This document shows, piece after piece, positions 8,496 to 17,062 of a stretch of 64,000 nucleotides of DNA; within the stretch, counting starts at the first letter, position 1, and every line of letters begins with the position of its first letter. Under the pieces are notes generated by a model. It was not told where the DNA came from. It worked only from the letters and a program-made list of their open reading frames with translations, and made no database searches. The DNA lies in contig NZ_BCUV01000007.1 in the NCBI RefSeq assembly GCF_001591405.1, forward strand, positions 1,116,001 to 1,180,000, read 5' to 3'. The translations under genes were made by a program, and so were the position numbers. The DNA comes from Janibacter terrae NBRC 107853. Lineage in GTDB: Bacteria; Actinomycetota; Actinomycetes; Actinomycetales; Dermatophilaceae.

Positions 8496-11138
8496 TCAGC
8501 GCACGCGGACGATGCCGTGCGCGCCCCGCTCGGCGTCGGTCATCACGTGGTTGACGAAGGGGTAGTGGCCGGCCTCGGGGAAAGTCAGCTCGACGAACCC
8601 GCCCTGGGCCGGGAGCAGGGGCAGGACCTGTGATCCCGCGGCCGGTCCGCCGACCTCGTCGGGTCCACCGACGCGGTAGGCCCCCTCCTCCCAGACGGTG
8701 TCGAACTGGCCGCCGACGACGTGGAAGGAGAGCGGCCCGTCCGGCCCCGCGTCGAGGACCCAGAAGCGCACGCGCTCGCCGACACGGGCGGTGAGCGGGT
8801 CGGCGTCGTACTGGAAGGCGCGCCCGTTGAAGGCGGTCGCGACCGGGTCCGTGCTCGTGTCCTCGCCCGCGTGGAGCTCGGACGCGGTGACCACGTACGA
8901 GCGGTCGACCTCGGGCAGGTCGGGCGGCTCGATGACCACCGCGCCGAACATGCCCTGGGCGATGTGCGTCGACATCGGCATCGTCGAGCAGTGGTACATC
9001 CAGATCCCGGCGCGTTCGGCGGTGAAGGTGTACGTCAGCCGTTGGCCCGGTCCGATGGTGCGCATCGGCCGGTCGGGAGCCAGGGCGCCGGCGTGGAAGT
9101 CGATCGAGTGCCCGATGCTCCCGTCGTTGACGAGGGTGACGACGAAGCGGTCACCGACCCGTCCGTGCAGCGTGGGGCCGGGCGCGCTGCCGCCGAAGGT
9201 CCACCGGGTGCGCGTGACGCCGGGCGCGACCTCGACCTCCTGCTCCTGCACCCGCAGGGTCACGCGGTGGGTGCGCGTCGCGGGCAACGGTGGGAGGGAG
9301 GCATCGTCGGCCTCGAAGCCCTCCGGCCACGTGGCTCCGGGCGTCAGGGCGAAGGGGGGTTCGGCGCCCGTGCTCGAGCGCGGGCCGGCGGTGGCGCCGC
9401 CGGTGGCGCCGTCGGGCGCGCCGGTCACCACGATGTCGAAGGTCATCCCCATCGCGCGGTGCCCGGCGACGGAGCACCACCCCTGCCGGTCGGCGCCGAC
9501 GACGCCGACGTCGAGGGTGGCGGACTCCCCCTTCGCCAGGCGGGGGGTCTGCGTGTCGTCGTCGAGGTAGAGGTCGTGGACGGTGCTGCCGTCGGTGTTG
9601 GTGAGCGTGATGACGAGCCGGTCGCCCGCCGGCACCTCGACGCGGGAGGGGCTGAAGCGCATGTCGGCCCGGGCCTCCACGGCGACCTCGGTCGTGTGGC
9701 CGGTCGGGGCCACGGACGTCGCGGGCGCGGCGCTCACGCTGCCGCCCTCGAGGGCCGGCTGCACGGCCGGTCCGGCGGCCAGGGCGAGGGCCACGAGGGT
9801 CACGCCGGCCATGAGCTGGGTGCGGGGGAAGGGGGGCTCGAGCACCCGGGTGGCCTCGGCCCGGCCCTGCTCCAGCCCCGTCCGACGGTCCTCGGGGGTG
9901 GCGAGCGCGGCCTCCCGGCGGGCGGCGACGAGGCGCTTGATCGTGCTGAGCAGGATCGAGACGTTGGCCGCGAGCCCGACGAGCACGAGCGTCGTGAGCA
10001 CGACCCGCGTGCCGGCCGGGACCGGCAGCAGCGCGAGCGCGAGGGGGACGTTGATGATGACGATGCGGGTCATGCCGATCCGGTCGAAGCCGGCGATGCC
10101 GATCCGCACGACCCGCGGTCCGCCACCGATGGCGGCGGTGACGAGGTGGCTCAGCGCGCCGGTGAGCACCTGCAGCGCGAAGCCCACGACGAGCACGGCC
10201 GCGACCCGCCCGTAGCCGGTGGCCATCTCGGGGAACCCGTCCGCCGTCGCCACCCGCCAGGCGATCATGGCGATGCCGACGAGGAACCAGGCGGCGCCGG
10301 CCATGACCGACCACGACGCGAAGTGGCGCGGGGGCTTCTGCCGGGCCGGCGCGACGAGCGAGCGGGCGTTCCACAGCAGCGCGGCGACATAGCCGGCGAT
10401 GCCCGCGAGGAGCAGCCACCGCCACCCGAGCAGGGCTCCGGTGCAGGCCAGGCCCAGGCCGACGACCAGACCGGGCAGGGCCTGCCGGGCGCGGCGCTCG
10501 GCGGCGTCGTCCATGCGGGCGCGCAGGATCGTCGGCCACAGGGTGACGAGGGTGCCGGTGACCGTGATGCCGAGCCAGCCCAGGACGTTGACGAGCGAGT
10601 GGGCGAGGAGCAGGCGCGCGTGCATCTCGTCGCCCTGGCCGCGGGCGAGCAGCACGCCGAGGGTCGCGCCGACCGGGAGGAAGGCCGCGGACGCGAGGTA
10701 GTGGTGCACGACGACGCGGAAGCGTCCGGGCAGCGCCCCGCGCAGCCGGCGCACGAGCTGCCAGGCGTGCCAGCAGACGGCCGAGGCGACGGCGCTCGCC
10801 CCGGCGAGGGTCAACCACCACCAGGTCGTCGGGACGCCGACGAGCACGGCGAGGACGCCGAGGTGCAGCAGGACCAGGCGCCGGTTCTGCGTGGCCCGCA
10901 GGTCGATGTCGGGGTGGTTCTTCAGCAGGGTCGTCGCGAAGTGCGTGCTCCACACCATCACCGAGTGGGTGAGTGCGCCGAGGGCGACCATGTGGACCAT
11001 GAGCCAGGTCGCGTCCGGGACGAAGGGGTGGACGAGCGCCGTGAGCGCGGCGGCGACGAGCCAGAGCACGCCGGGCCGGTCGCGCATCGCCCAGACCCCG
11101 CCCTGGCCTCGGGGCGGGGTGGCCGGTCGGCCCGTCAC
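8496..11138 (-). CDS. Membrane-cupredoxin-NirK fusion (putative copper nitrite reductase)
   Basis: An 880-residue fusion. Residues ~20-420 form about ten transmembrane helices. A first cupredoxin domain (~485-575) has type-1 copper ligands in STVHDL, GWCSVAGH and AMGM. The last ~280 residues form a two-domain NirK-like oxidase: GHSIDFHAG supplies the type-1 His, catalytic Asp and type-2 His; YHCSTMPMSTH...M supplies type-2 His and type-1 Cys/His/Met; FHVVGG and VNHVMTD match the NirK second-domain histidines. Cys-to-His spacing is one residue shorter than in classical NirK. Reduction of nitrite to NO is the favoured role; a laccase-type oxidase is possible. The GTG start overlaps the hemerythrin stop. 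Confidence 0.85.
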   Translation of the reverse strand: MTGRPATPPRGQGGVWAMRDRPGVLWLVAAALTALVHPFVPDATWLMVHMVALGALTHSVMVWSTHFATTLLKNHPDIDLRATQNRRLVLLHLGVLAVLVGVPTTWWWLTLAGASAVASAVCWHAWQLVRRLRGALPGRFRVVVHHYLASAAFLPVGATLGVLLARGQGDEMHARLLLAHSLVNVLGWLGITVTGTLVTLWPTILRARMDDAAERRARQALPGLVVGLGLACTGALLGWRWLLLAGIAGYVAALLWNARSLVAPARQKPPRHFASWSVMAGAAWFLVGIAMIAWRVATADGFPEMATGYGRVAAVLVVGFALQVLTGALSHLVTAAIGGGPRVVRIGIAGFDRIGMTRIVIINVPLALALLPVPAGTRVVLTTLVLVGLAANVSILLSTIKRLVAARREAALATPEDRRTGLEQGRAEATRVLEPPFPRTQLMAGVTLVALALAAGPAVQPALEGGSVSAAPATSVAPTGHTTEVAVEARADMRFSPSRVEVPAGDRLVITLTNTDGSTVHDLYLDDDTQTPRLAKGESATLDVGVVGADRQGWCSVAGHRAMGMTFDIVVTGAPDGATGGATAGPRSSTGAEPPFALTPGATWPEGFEADDASLPPLPATRTHRVTLRVQEQEVEVAPGVTRTRWTFGGSAPGPTLHGRVGDRFVVTLVNDGSIGHSIDFHAGALAPDRPMRTIGPGQRLTYTFTAERAGIWMYHCSTMPMSTHIAQGMFGAVVIEPPDLPEVDRSYVVTASELHAGEDTSTDPVATAFNGRAFQYDADPLTARVGERVRFWVLDAGPDGPLSFHVVGGQFDTVWEEGAYRVGGPDEVGGPAAGSQVLPLLPAQGGFVELTFPEAGHYPFVNHVMTDAERGAHGIVRVR

Positions 11139-11596
11139 CGCGCTGCGAGGGGAGACGTCGGCGCGGCCGCGGCCGTGAGGGCGTCGACCTCGTCCCAGTC
11201 GTCACCGCGGAGGGTCGTGAGCGAGGCGGGGAAGAGACCGTCCTCCTCGCGCTCGATGTGCGAGCGCAGCTCGGTGTAGAAGCGGTCGGCGGCAGCGAGG
11301 TCACCGGCCCGGACCCGGGCCAGCAGCCCGTCGAGGCCGACGTGCTCGCTGCACAGGGCGTCGATGTACCCGGTGAAGTCCTCGTCGCGCCGCAGCACGG
11401 TGAACAGACCGGCCTCCTCAGCGCCCGTGTGCGGCGCGAGCATGGCCGCGAGGTCGTCGACGAGCTCGACGACCTCGGCGGTGTCGCCCGCGGCCGCTGC
11501 CCGCCGCAGCAGACCGGTCGCGTTGATGAGCTCCTCGTGCTCGGCGGTGAAGCGCCCGATCATGTCGATCGACTGGCAGCCGCAGTAGGAGCACAT
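11135..11596 (-). CDS. Hemerythrin (HHE) domain protein with N-terminal Cys motif
   Basis: A 153-residue four-helix hemerythrin-like protein. Di-iron ligands are visible as His/Glu residues in TAEHEELI, APHTGAEE, CSEHVGLD and RSHIEREEDGLFP. The start MCSYCGCQ carries a CxxCxC motif, typical of hemerythrins encoded beside actinobacterial copper oxidases and suggestive of metal or redox sensing. Family relatives such as YtfE/RIC act on nitrosative damage or bind O2/NO. Its stop overlaps the NirK-like start (GTGA), and DUF2249 lies 4 bp upstream, so the three form one operon. Confidence 0.85.
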   Translation of the reverse strand: MCSYCGCQSIDMIGRFTAEHEELINATGLLRRAAAAGDTAEVVELVDDLAAMLAPHTGAEEAGLFTVLRRDEDFTGYIDALCSEHVGLDGLLARVRAGDLAAADRFYTELRSHIEREEDGLFPASLTTLRGDDWDEVDALTAAAAPTSPLAAR

Positions 11597-11600
11597 GACG

Positions 11601-11861
11601 TCAGGACGCGGCGCGGGTGAGGCGCAGGGTCCAGGCGTCGGGACCCGGCACGAGGTACTCGACCGACCAGACGCCCGGCTCGAGACCCTCGACCTGGCGC
11701 AGCAGGGGCTGCGGGTCGTGCGGGGCGACGAGGTCGAGGGCGCCTCCCGGGCGGATCGCCGACAGGGCGCCGATGACCGTGGCGTGCCGGATCGAGCGCG
11801 GGATCGGGCGCACGTCGAGGGCCGGGATGTCCTCGGCCAGGGGGAGGTGGGTCTCGGTCAT
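11601..11861 (-). CDS. DUF2249 domain protein
   Basis: An 86-residue DUF2249 protein with the characteristic LDVRPIPRSIRHATVIGAL start and the WSVEYLVPGPDAWTLRL end. DUF2249 occurs with hemerythrins, NO reductases and nitrite reductases and has a SirA/TusA-like fold. Its biochemical role is not established. It is the first gene of the hemerythrin/NirK operon, with GAAGGGAC as ribosome site and a divergent regulator upstream. Confidence 0.85.
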   Translation of the reverse strand: MTETHLPLAEDIPALDVRPIPRSIRHATVIGALSAIRPGGALDLVAPHDPQPLLRQVEGLEPGVWSVEYLVPGPDAWTLRLTRAAS

Positions 11862-11929
11862 GGTGTGTCCCTTCGAGGGTGGCCGCGGTGCTGTTGTCCG
11901 CGCCCTGCCAATTTACTACATTGGATTCC

Positions 11930-12586
11930 GTGAATAACAACTCGCTCGGGCCGCGCCCGACGCCCCGGGCCGACCCCGACGACCTCGGTGCCGCCGCCCG
12001 GGTGCTCGAGGCGCTGCGCGGCGGTGACGGGCCGCTGCGCATCGGCGAGATCGCCGCTGCCGTGGGCTCCCACGACAACACCATCCGTGGGCACCTCGCG
12101 ACGCTGCTCGAGCGGGAGCTCATCGAGGCGGTGCCCGCCCCGGCCCGAGGGCGCGGCCGACCGGCGCTCCTGTACTCAGCCCGCCCACGGCCGGGTGGTC
12201 GTGCCGGCGAGTACCGCGCCCTCGCCGGCGCGTTCGCTGCCGACCTCGTCGCGAGCGGTGGCGGCCCCCGGGTGCGGGCTCGGGCCCGCCGGATCGGGCG
12301 CGCCTGGGGTGAGCACCTCGCCACCGGGGCTGCGCAGGAGGGACCGCGCCCCGACCTCGACACCGCCCTGAGCGACCTCGGCTTCGGGCCGGAGCGGGAC
12401 GGCGACCTCGTGAGGCTCACCACCTGCCCCCTGCTCGACCTGGCCGTCGCCAACCCGGACGTCATCTGCCAGGTGCACCTCGGCCTCGTCGACGGCATCG
12501 TCGACCGGCGCGAGGGCGACCCCGAGCCGCAGCTCACCCCCTTCGCCGAGCCGGGGGCCTGTCACCTGCGGACGCCCCGGGCGTAG
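11930..12586 (+). CDS. Winged-helix regulator with C-terminal Cys motif
   Basis: A 218-residue regulator from GTG 11930; an in-frame ATG at 11879 would lie inside the divergent control region. The N-terminal winged helix contains RIGEIAAAVGSHDNTIRGHLATLLERELI. The C-terminal half has cysteines in TTCPLLDLA, PDVICQVH and GACHL, an arrangement seen in SufR-like iron-sulfur regulators of the ArsR/DeoR type. It is divergent from the DUF2249-hemerythrin-NirK operon and probably senses NO or redox state to control it. Cluster binding is inferred from the cysteine pattern only. Confidence 0.8.
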   Translation: MNNNSLGPRPTPRADPDDLGAAARVLEALRGGDGPLRIGEIAAAVGSHDNTIRGHLATLLERELIEAVPAPARGRGRPALLYSARPRPGGRAGEYRALAGAFAADLVASGGGPRVRARARRIGRAWGEHLATGAAQEGPRPDLDTALSDLGFGPERDGDLVRLTTCPLLDLAVANPDVICQVHLGLVDGIVDRREGDPEPQLTPFAEPGACHLRTPRA

Positions 12587-12661
12587 CGTCGCGGCGGTGC
12601 GTCCGCGCCGGGACCGGCGTAGGTTACCCGTGAGGAACAACGCCGTGACGGAAGGTCGCCG

Positions 12662-14278
12662 ATGACTGCTGCACCCGAGGACCGCGCCGAGCCGGGCCCC
12701 GCCCCCAGCGAGCTGCCGGAGCGCGTCGACGTCCTCGTCGTCGGCGCCGGCCTGTCGGGCATCGGCGCCGCCCACCGGATCCGCGAGGCCAACCCCGACG
12801 CCACCATGGCGATCCTCGAGGCCCGCGAGGCCACCGGCGGCACGTGGGACCTCTTCCGCTACCCGGGGGTCCGCTCGGACTCCGACATGTTCACCCTGTC
12901 CTTCCCCTTCCGTCCATGGCAGGGCCGCAGGGCGATCGCCGACGGCGGCGACATCCTCGACTACCTCCGCGACACCGCTCGCGCCTGTGGCCTCGACGCC
13001 CTGGTCCGCACCGGGCACCGCGTCGTCGCCGCGAGCTGGTCGACCGACGCCCAGGAGTGGGTGGTCGACGTCGAGACCCCGGCCGGCCACCGGCAGGTGC
13101 GGGCCGGGTTCATCCACCTCGGCAGCGGCTACTACGACTACGAGCGGGCGCACGACGCGGGCTTCGCGGGCGTCGAGGACTTCGCCGGGACCGTCGTCCA
13201 CCCGCAGTTCTGGCCCGAGGGCCTCGACCACGCCGGCCAGCGCGTCGTCGTCATCGGCTCGGGCGCCACCGCCGTCACCGTCGTCCCCGCGATGGCGCGG
13301 ACCGCCGCGCACGTGACGATGCTGCAGCGCACCCCGAGCTATGTCTTCGAGGTGCCGGGGGTCGACCCCTTCGTCCAGGCGCTGCGCACCCGGCTCGGCC
13401 CCGGCGCGGTCCAGGCCGTGGCCCGCGTCAAGAACCTCGGGATGCAGTACTTCCTCTACGGGCTCTCCCGGCGCCGGCCGGCGGCCGCCAACAAGCTCGT
13501 CCTCGGGCAGCTGCGGCGGCAGCTGCCGCAGGACGTCGTCGACGAGCACTTCACCCCGCCGTACGACGTGTGGGACCAGCGCCTGTGCGCCGTCCCCGAC
13601 GGCGACCTCTACGCCTCGATCCGCAGCGGTCGCGCGGACGTCGTCACCGGGCACATCGACCGCTTCGTCCCCGAGGGCGTGCGGTTGACCGACGGGCGCG
13701 TCGTCGAGGCCGACATCGTCGTGACGGCCACCGGCCTGCTGCTCAAGCTGCTCGGCGGCGTCCGGTTCAGCGTCGACGGCGAGCCGGTCGCGATGGAGCG
13801 GGCCTACGCCTACCGCGGCCTCATGCTCGCCGGCGTGCCCAACGTGACGATGACCGTCGGCTACGTCAACGCCTCGTGGACCCTGCGCGCCGACCTGGTG
13901 AGCCGGTACGTCGCCTCGCTCATCGGCCACATGCGCGACCGCGGGCTCGGCGTCGCCGTCCCCGTCGCTCCCGACGGCATGACCGCCGGGCCGATCCTCG
14001 ACCTCACCGCGGGGTACGTCCAGCGTGTCGTCTCGGCCTTCCCCAAGGTCGGCGACCGGGCGCCGTGGACGATGCCGCAGAGCTACCTCAAGGACAAGAT
14101 CGCCTTCGGCCGCGCCGATGTGACCGCGGACATGCACTTCGTGCCCGTCGGGGCGAATGGGGCCCACCTCCCGCGGGGTGCGGCGGCGCCGGCCGTCCTG
14201 CCGCTGCCCGGGACGTCGAGCAATGTCGACGGCTCCCCGGGCGACGTGCGCGACGAGACCCTCGAGGTGCTGCGATGA
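12662..14278 (+). CDS. Baeyer-Villiger-type flavin monooxygenase
   Basis: A 538-residue flavoprotein with an N-terminal FAD-binding motif GAGLSGIG (near residue 27), the Baeyer-Villiger fingerprint FAGTVVHPQFWP, and a second NADPH-binding motif GSGATAVTVV. Such enzymes insert oxygen into ketones, giving esters or lactones, using NADPH and O2. It is the first gene of a co-directional run, and its stop overlaps the start of an SDR (ATGA), so the SDR may make or use the ketone. Several actinobacterial relatives act on cyclic or steroidal ketones; the substrate here is unknown. Confidence 0.9.
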   Translation: MTAAPEDRAEPGPAPSELPERVDVLVVGAGLSGIGAAHRIREANPDATMAILEAREATGGTWDLFRYPGVRSDSDMFTLSFPFRPWQGRRAIADGGDILDYLRDTARACGLDALVRTGHRVVAASWSTDAQEWVVDVETPAGHRQVRAGFIHLGSGYYDYERAHDAGFAGVEDFAGTVVHPQFWPEGLDHAGQRVVVIGSGATAVTVVPAMARTAAHVTMLQRTPSYVFEVPGVDPFVQALRTRLGPGAVQAVARVKNLGMQYFLYGLSRRRPAAANKLVLGQLRRQLPQDVVDEHFTPPYDVWDQRLCAVPDGDLYASIRSGRADVVTGHIDRFVPEGVRLTDGRVVEADIVVTATGLLLKLLGGVRFSVDGEPVAMERAYAYRGLMLAGVPNVTMTVGYVNASWTLRADLVSRYVASLIGHMRDRGLGVAVPVAPDGMTAGPILDLTAGYVQRVVSAFPKVGDRAPWTMPQSYLKDKIAFGRADVTADMHFVPVGANGAHLPRGAAAPAVLPLPGTSSNVDGSPGDVRDETLEVLR

Positions 14279-15129
14279 AGCGGCCCGAGCTCGTCGTCGC
14301 CGGTGGCACCGCCGTCGTCACCGGCGCGGCCGGTGGGATGGGCGAGCACCTCGCCAAGGGCCTGGCCCGGCGCGGTGCGGACCTCGTCGTCCTCGACCGG
14401 GACGCGGAGGGCCTGGAGCGCGTCGCCGCCGAGATCGGGCGGGAGACGCCGGGAGCGGGGGTCACCCCCTTCGTCGTCGACCTCGCCGACCGGGCCGCCA
14501 CGGACGACGTCATCGAGCGGGTCCGCACCGAGCACCCGGCCGTGACGATGCTCTTCAACAACGCGGGCGTCGCCGTCGGCGGCCGCTTCACGCAGGTGAG
14601 CGCCGCGGACTTCGACTGGCTGCTCGAGATCAACCTGCTCGCGCCGATCCGCCTCACCCGGGCGCTGCTGCCGGTGATGCTCGACAACGGCCAGGGGCAG
14701 GTCGTCAACACCTCGAGCCTCTTCGGGCTGATCGGGCCGCCCGGCCAGAGCGCCTACTGCACGAGCAAGTTCGGCCTGCGCGGGTTCTCCGAGTCGCTGC
14801 GCAGCGAGCTCGACGAGGAGGACCAGCCGGTCGGCGTCACCGTCGTCCACCCCGGCGGCATCAGGACGAACATCGCGGTCAACGCGCGGGTCGCCGAGGG
14901 CGTCGACCCGGGGGAGGCCGAGACCTACCGCAGGGCCTTCGACAAGATGCTCAGCCACCCCGCCGACCGGGCCGCCGAGGCCATCATCGAGGCCGCGATC
15001 GCGGGGCAGGGTCGGCTGCTCATCGGCAACGACGCCAAGGCGCTCGACAAGCTCGCCCGCGCCGTCCCCGCGCGGTACTGGTCGCTGATGGGCCGCGGGA
15101 TGGCCCTCGCCACGAGGCGAGCCCGGTAA
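14275..15129 (+). CDS. Short-chain dehydrogenase/reductase
   Basis: A 284-residue SDR starting at ATG 14275, which overlaps the monooxygenase stop. The cofactor motif is TGAAGGMGEHLA, the structural motif NNAG, and the catalytic residues Ser in NTSSLFG and Tyr/Lys in YCTSK. LDRD after the second strand favours NAD(H). Coupled translation with a Baeyer-Villiger enzyme suggests alcohol-to-ketone oxidation feeding it. Confidence 0.92.
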   Translation: MKRPELVVAGGTAVVTGAAGGMGEHLAKGLARRGADLVVLDRDAEGLERVAAEIGRETPGAGVTPFVVDLADRAATDDVIERVRTEHPAVTMLFNNAGVAVGGRFTQVSAADFDWLLEINLLAPIRLTRALLPVMLDNGQGQVVNTSSLFGLIGPPGQSAYCTSKFGLRGFSESLRSELDEEDQPVGVTVVHPGGIRTNIAVNARVAEGVDPGEAETYRRAFDKMLSHPADRAAEAIIEAAIAGQGRLLIGNDAKALDKLARAVPARYWSLMGRGMALATRRAR

Positions 15130-15150
15130 CCGCGGCGCAGGTCTGTTTGG

Positions 15151-16161
15151 ATGGGGGGCATGACGATGCCCCCCCAGCTCCAGGGCCGACTGCGCCTGCC
15201 CATCATCGCCGCGCCGATGTTCCTCGGCTCCGGCCTCGACCTCGTCATCGGCACCTGCCGCGCGGGTGTCATCGGGACCTTCCCCGCGCTCAACCTGCGC
15301 ACGACGGAGGAGTTCGACGGCTGGTTGACGCAGATCGAGAGCGCGCTCGCGGAGCCGACGGACACCGGCCGCGAGCCCGCGCCGTACGGGGTGAACTTCG
15401 TCGTGCACCGCACCAACAAGCGCATCGAGGCCGACCTCGCCAAGATCGTCGAGCACCGCGTGCCGCTCGTCATCACCAGTCTGGGGGCCGCCCAGGACGT
15501 CGTCGACGCGGTCCACTCCTACGGCGGTCTCGTCTTCCACGACGTCGTCAACGCTCCCTTCGCCGTCAAGGCGGCGCAGGCCGGCGTCGACGGGCTGATC
15601 CTCGTCTCCGCGGGCTCCGGTGGCCACTCGGGCGGGCTCAACCCCTTCGCCCTCATCGCCGAGGTGCGGCGGGTCTGGGACGGACCGCTCATCCTCGGTG
15701 GCGCCCTGAGCTCCGGCCGCGACGTCCTCGCGGCGCAGGCCGCCGGCGCCGACCTGGCGTACATGGGCACGAGGTTCCTCGCGACGCAGGAGTCGGCCGT
15801 GTCCGAGGAGTACCGCCGGATGCTCGTCGACTCGGGCGCCGAGGAGATCGTCTACACCCCGTCGATCAGCACGATCCCGGCCAACTTCCTGCGCCGCAGC
15901 ATCATCGGGGCCGGCCTCGACCCCGACGACCTGCCCGCGCCGGAGCGCATCGACGTCTCCCACGTGACCAACCCGCACACCGAGGAGGAGCCGCGCAGCA
16001 CCTCGTCGACGATCGCGCCCAAGGCGTGGCGCGACGTGTGGAGCGCGGGGCACTCCGTCGCGGGCATCGAGGACGTCCTGCCGGTGGCCGACCTCGTCGA
16101 CCAGCTCGAGGCCGAGTACACGCAGGCGAAGGGGGAGCTCCTCGCCGTGCTCGGGGAGTGA
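15151..16161 (+). CDS. Nitronate monooxygenase family protein
   Basis: A 336-residue FMN-dependent TIM-barrel protein of the nitronate monooxygenase / 2-nitropropane dioxygenase family: PIIAAPMF at the N-terminus, the GSGGHSGG flavin-binding loop and GADLAYMGTRFLAT near the phosphate site. Family members oxidise alkyl nitronates such as propionate-3-nitronate, but many act as general flavin oxidoreductases. It lies 21 bp after the SDR. Either ATG 15151 or 15160 may be the start; neither has a clear ribosome site. Confidence 0.88.
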   Translation: MGGMTMPPQLQGRLRLPIIAAPMFLGSGLDLVIGTCRAGVIGTFPALNLRTTEEFDGWLTQIESALAEPTDTGREPAPYGVNFVVHRTNKRIEADLAKIVEHRVPLVITSLGAAQDVVDAVHSYGGLVFHDVVNAPFAVKAAQAGVDGLILVSAGSGGHSGGLNPFALIAEVRRVWDGPLILGGALSSGRDVLAAQAAGADLAYMGTRFLATQESAVSEEYRRMLVDSGAEEIVYTPSISTIPANFLRRSIIGAGLDPDDLPAPERIDVSHVTNPHTEEEPRSTSSTIAPKAWRDVWSAGHSVAGIEDVLPVADLVDQLEAEYTQAKGELLAVLGE

Positions 16162-16231
16162 GCCGGCGGGCCCTCCTGCCCGACCCTGACCGGGGCTCGC
16201 ACCGCGACGCGCGGCTGGTTAGCGTGGGTCC

Positions 16232-17062
16232 ATGGTTGAGCTCCCCACACGCGTCCTGGGGGACGGCGTCTCCGTCCCCGTCCTCGGCTTCGGCACCTAC
16301 CCGCTCCGCGGTGACGACGGCGTGCGCGCCATGGTCTCCGCGCTCGAGGTCGGCTACCGCCTCATCGACACCGCGGTGAACTACCGCAACGAGCGCGAGG
16401 TCGCGGAGGCCGTGCGCGCCAGCGGCCTGGATCGCGGTGACGTCTTCATCCAGAGCAAGGTGCCCGGTCGCGACCACCGCGGCGCCAAGGGCTGCATCGA
16501 GACCTCGCTGCAGGTCATGGGCCTCGAGTACCTCGACAGCGTGCTCGTCCACTGGCCCAACCCCTCGCAGGAGTCCTACGTCCGCGCGTGGGAGGGGCTC
16601 GTCGCGGCCAAGGAGGCCGGGCTCGTCCGGTCCATCGGCGTCAGCAACTTCACGCCGCGGTTCCTCGACGAGATCATCGAGGCCACGGGCGTGACGCCCG
16701 CGTCCAACCAGATCGAGATGCACCCGGCCTTCCCGCAGGTGGAGCAGCGCGCCGCCGACGCCGCACGCGGCATCGTCACCCAGGCGTGGAGCCCGATCGG
16801 CCGCGGCGAGCTCCTCGACGCGGCGCCCGTCGTGGCCGCCGCCGAGGCCCACGGCGTCACGCCGGCCCAGGTCGTCCTGCGCTGGCACCTGCACCTCGGC
16901 TCCCTCCCGCTGCCGAAGTCCGCGGACCCCGAGCGCCAGCGCACCAACCTCGAGGTGCTCGGCTTCGACCTCTCCGACGCCGAGACCGAGGCGATCACCG
17001 CGCTCGGCCGCCCCGACGGGCGCCTCTTCGGCGCCGACCCCGAGACCCACGAGGAGATGTGA
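16232..17062 (+). CDS. Aldo/keto reductase
   Basis: A 276-residue AKR. The tetrad is visible: Asp and Tyr in LIDTAVNYRNE, Lys in FIQSKVPG and His in VLVHWPNP. The NADPH-binding C-terminus PLPKSADPERQRTNL is present. It resembles 2,5-diketo-gluconate-reductase-like AKR5 enzymes. TAGCGT lies six bases before the ATG, consistent with a leaderless start. Its TGA shares one base with the aminotransferase ATG, so the pair is coupled. Confidence 0.92.
   Translation: MVELPTRVLGDGVSVPVLGFGTYPLRGDDGVRAMVSALEVGYRLIDTAVNYRNEREVAEAVRASGLDRGDVFIQSKVPGRDHRGAKGCIETSLQVMGLEYLDSVLVHWPNPSQESYVRAWEGLVAAKEAGLVRSIGVSNFTPRFLDEIIEATGVTPASNQIEMHPAFPQVEQRAADAARGIVTQAWSPIGRGELLDAAPVVAAAEAHGVTPAQVVLRWHLHLGSLPLPKSADPERQRTNLEVLGFDLSDAETEAITALGRPDGRLFGADPETHEEM

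Noticed and set aside
8721-11279. Long antisense open frames opposite the NirK-like gene (over 700 codons in two frames)
   Set aside because: They mirror the GC-rich third positions of the real gene, have Arg/Gly/Pro-rich low-complexity products, no ribosome sites and no recognisable domains.
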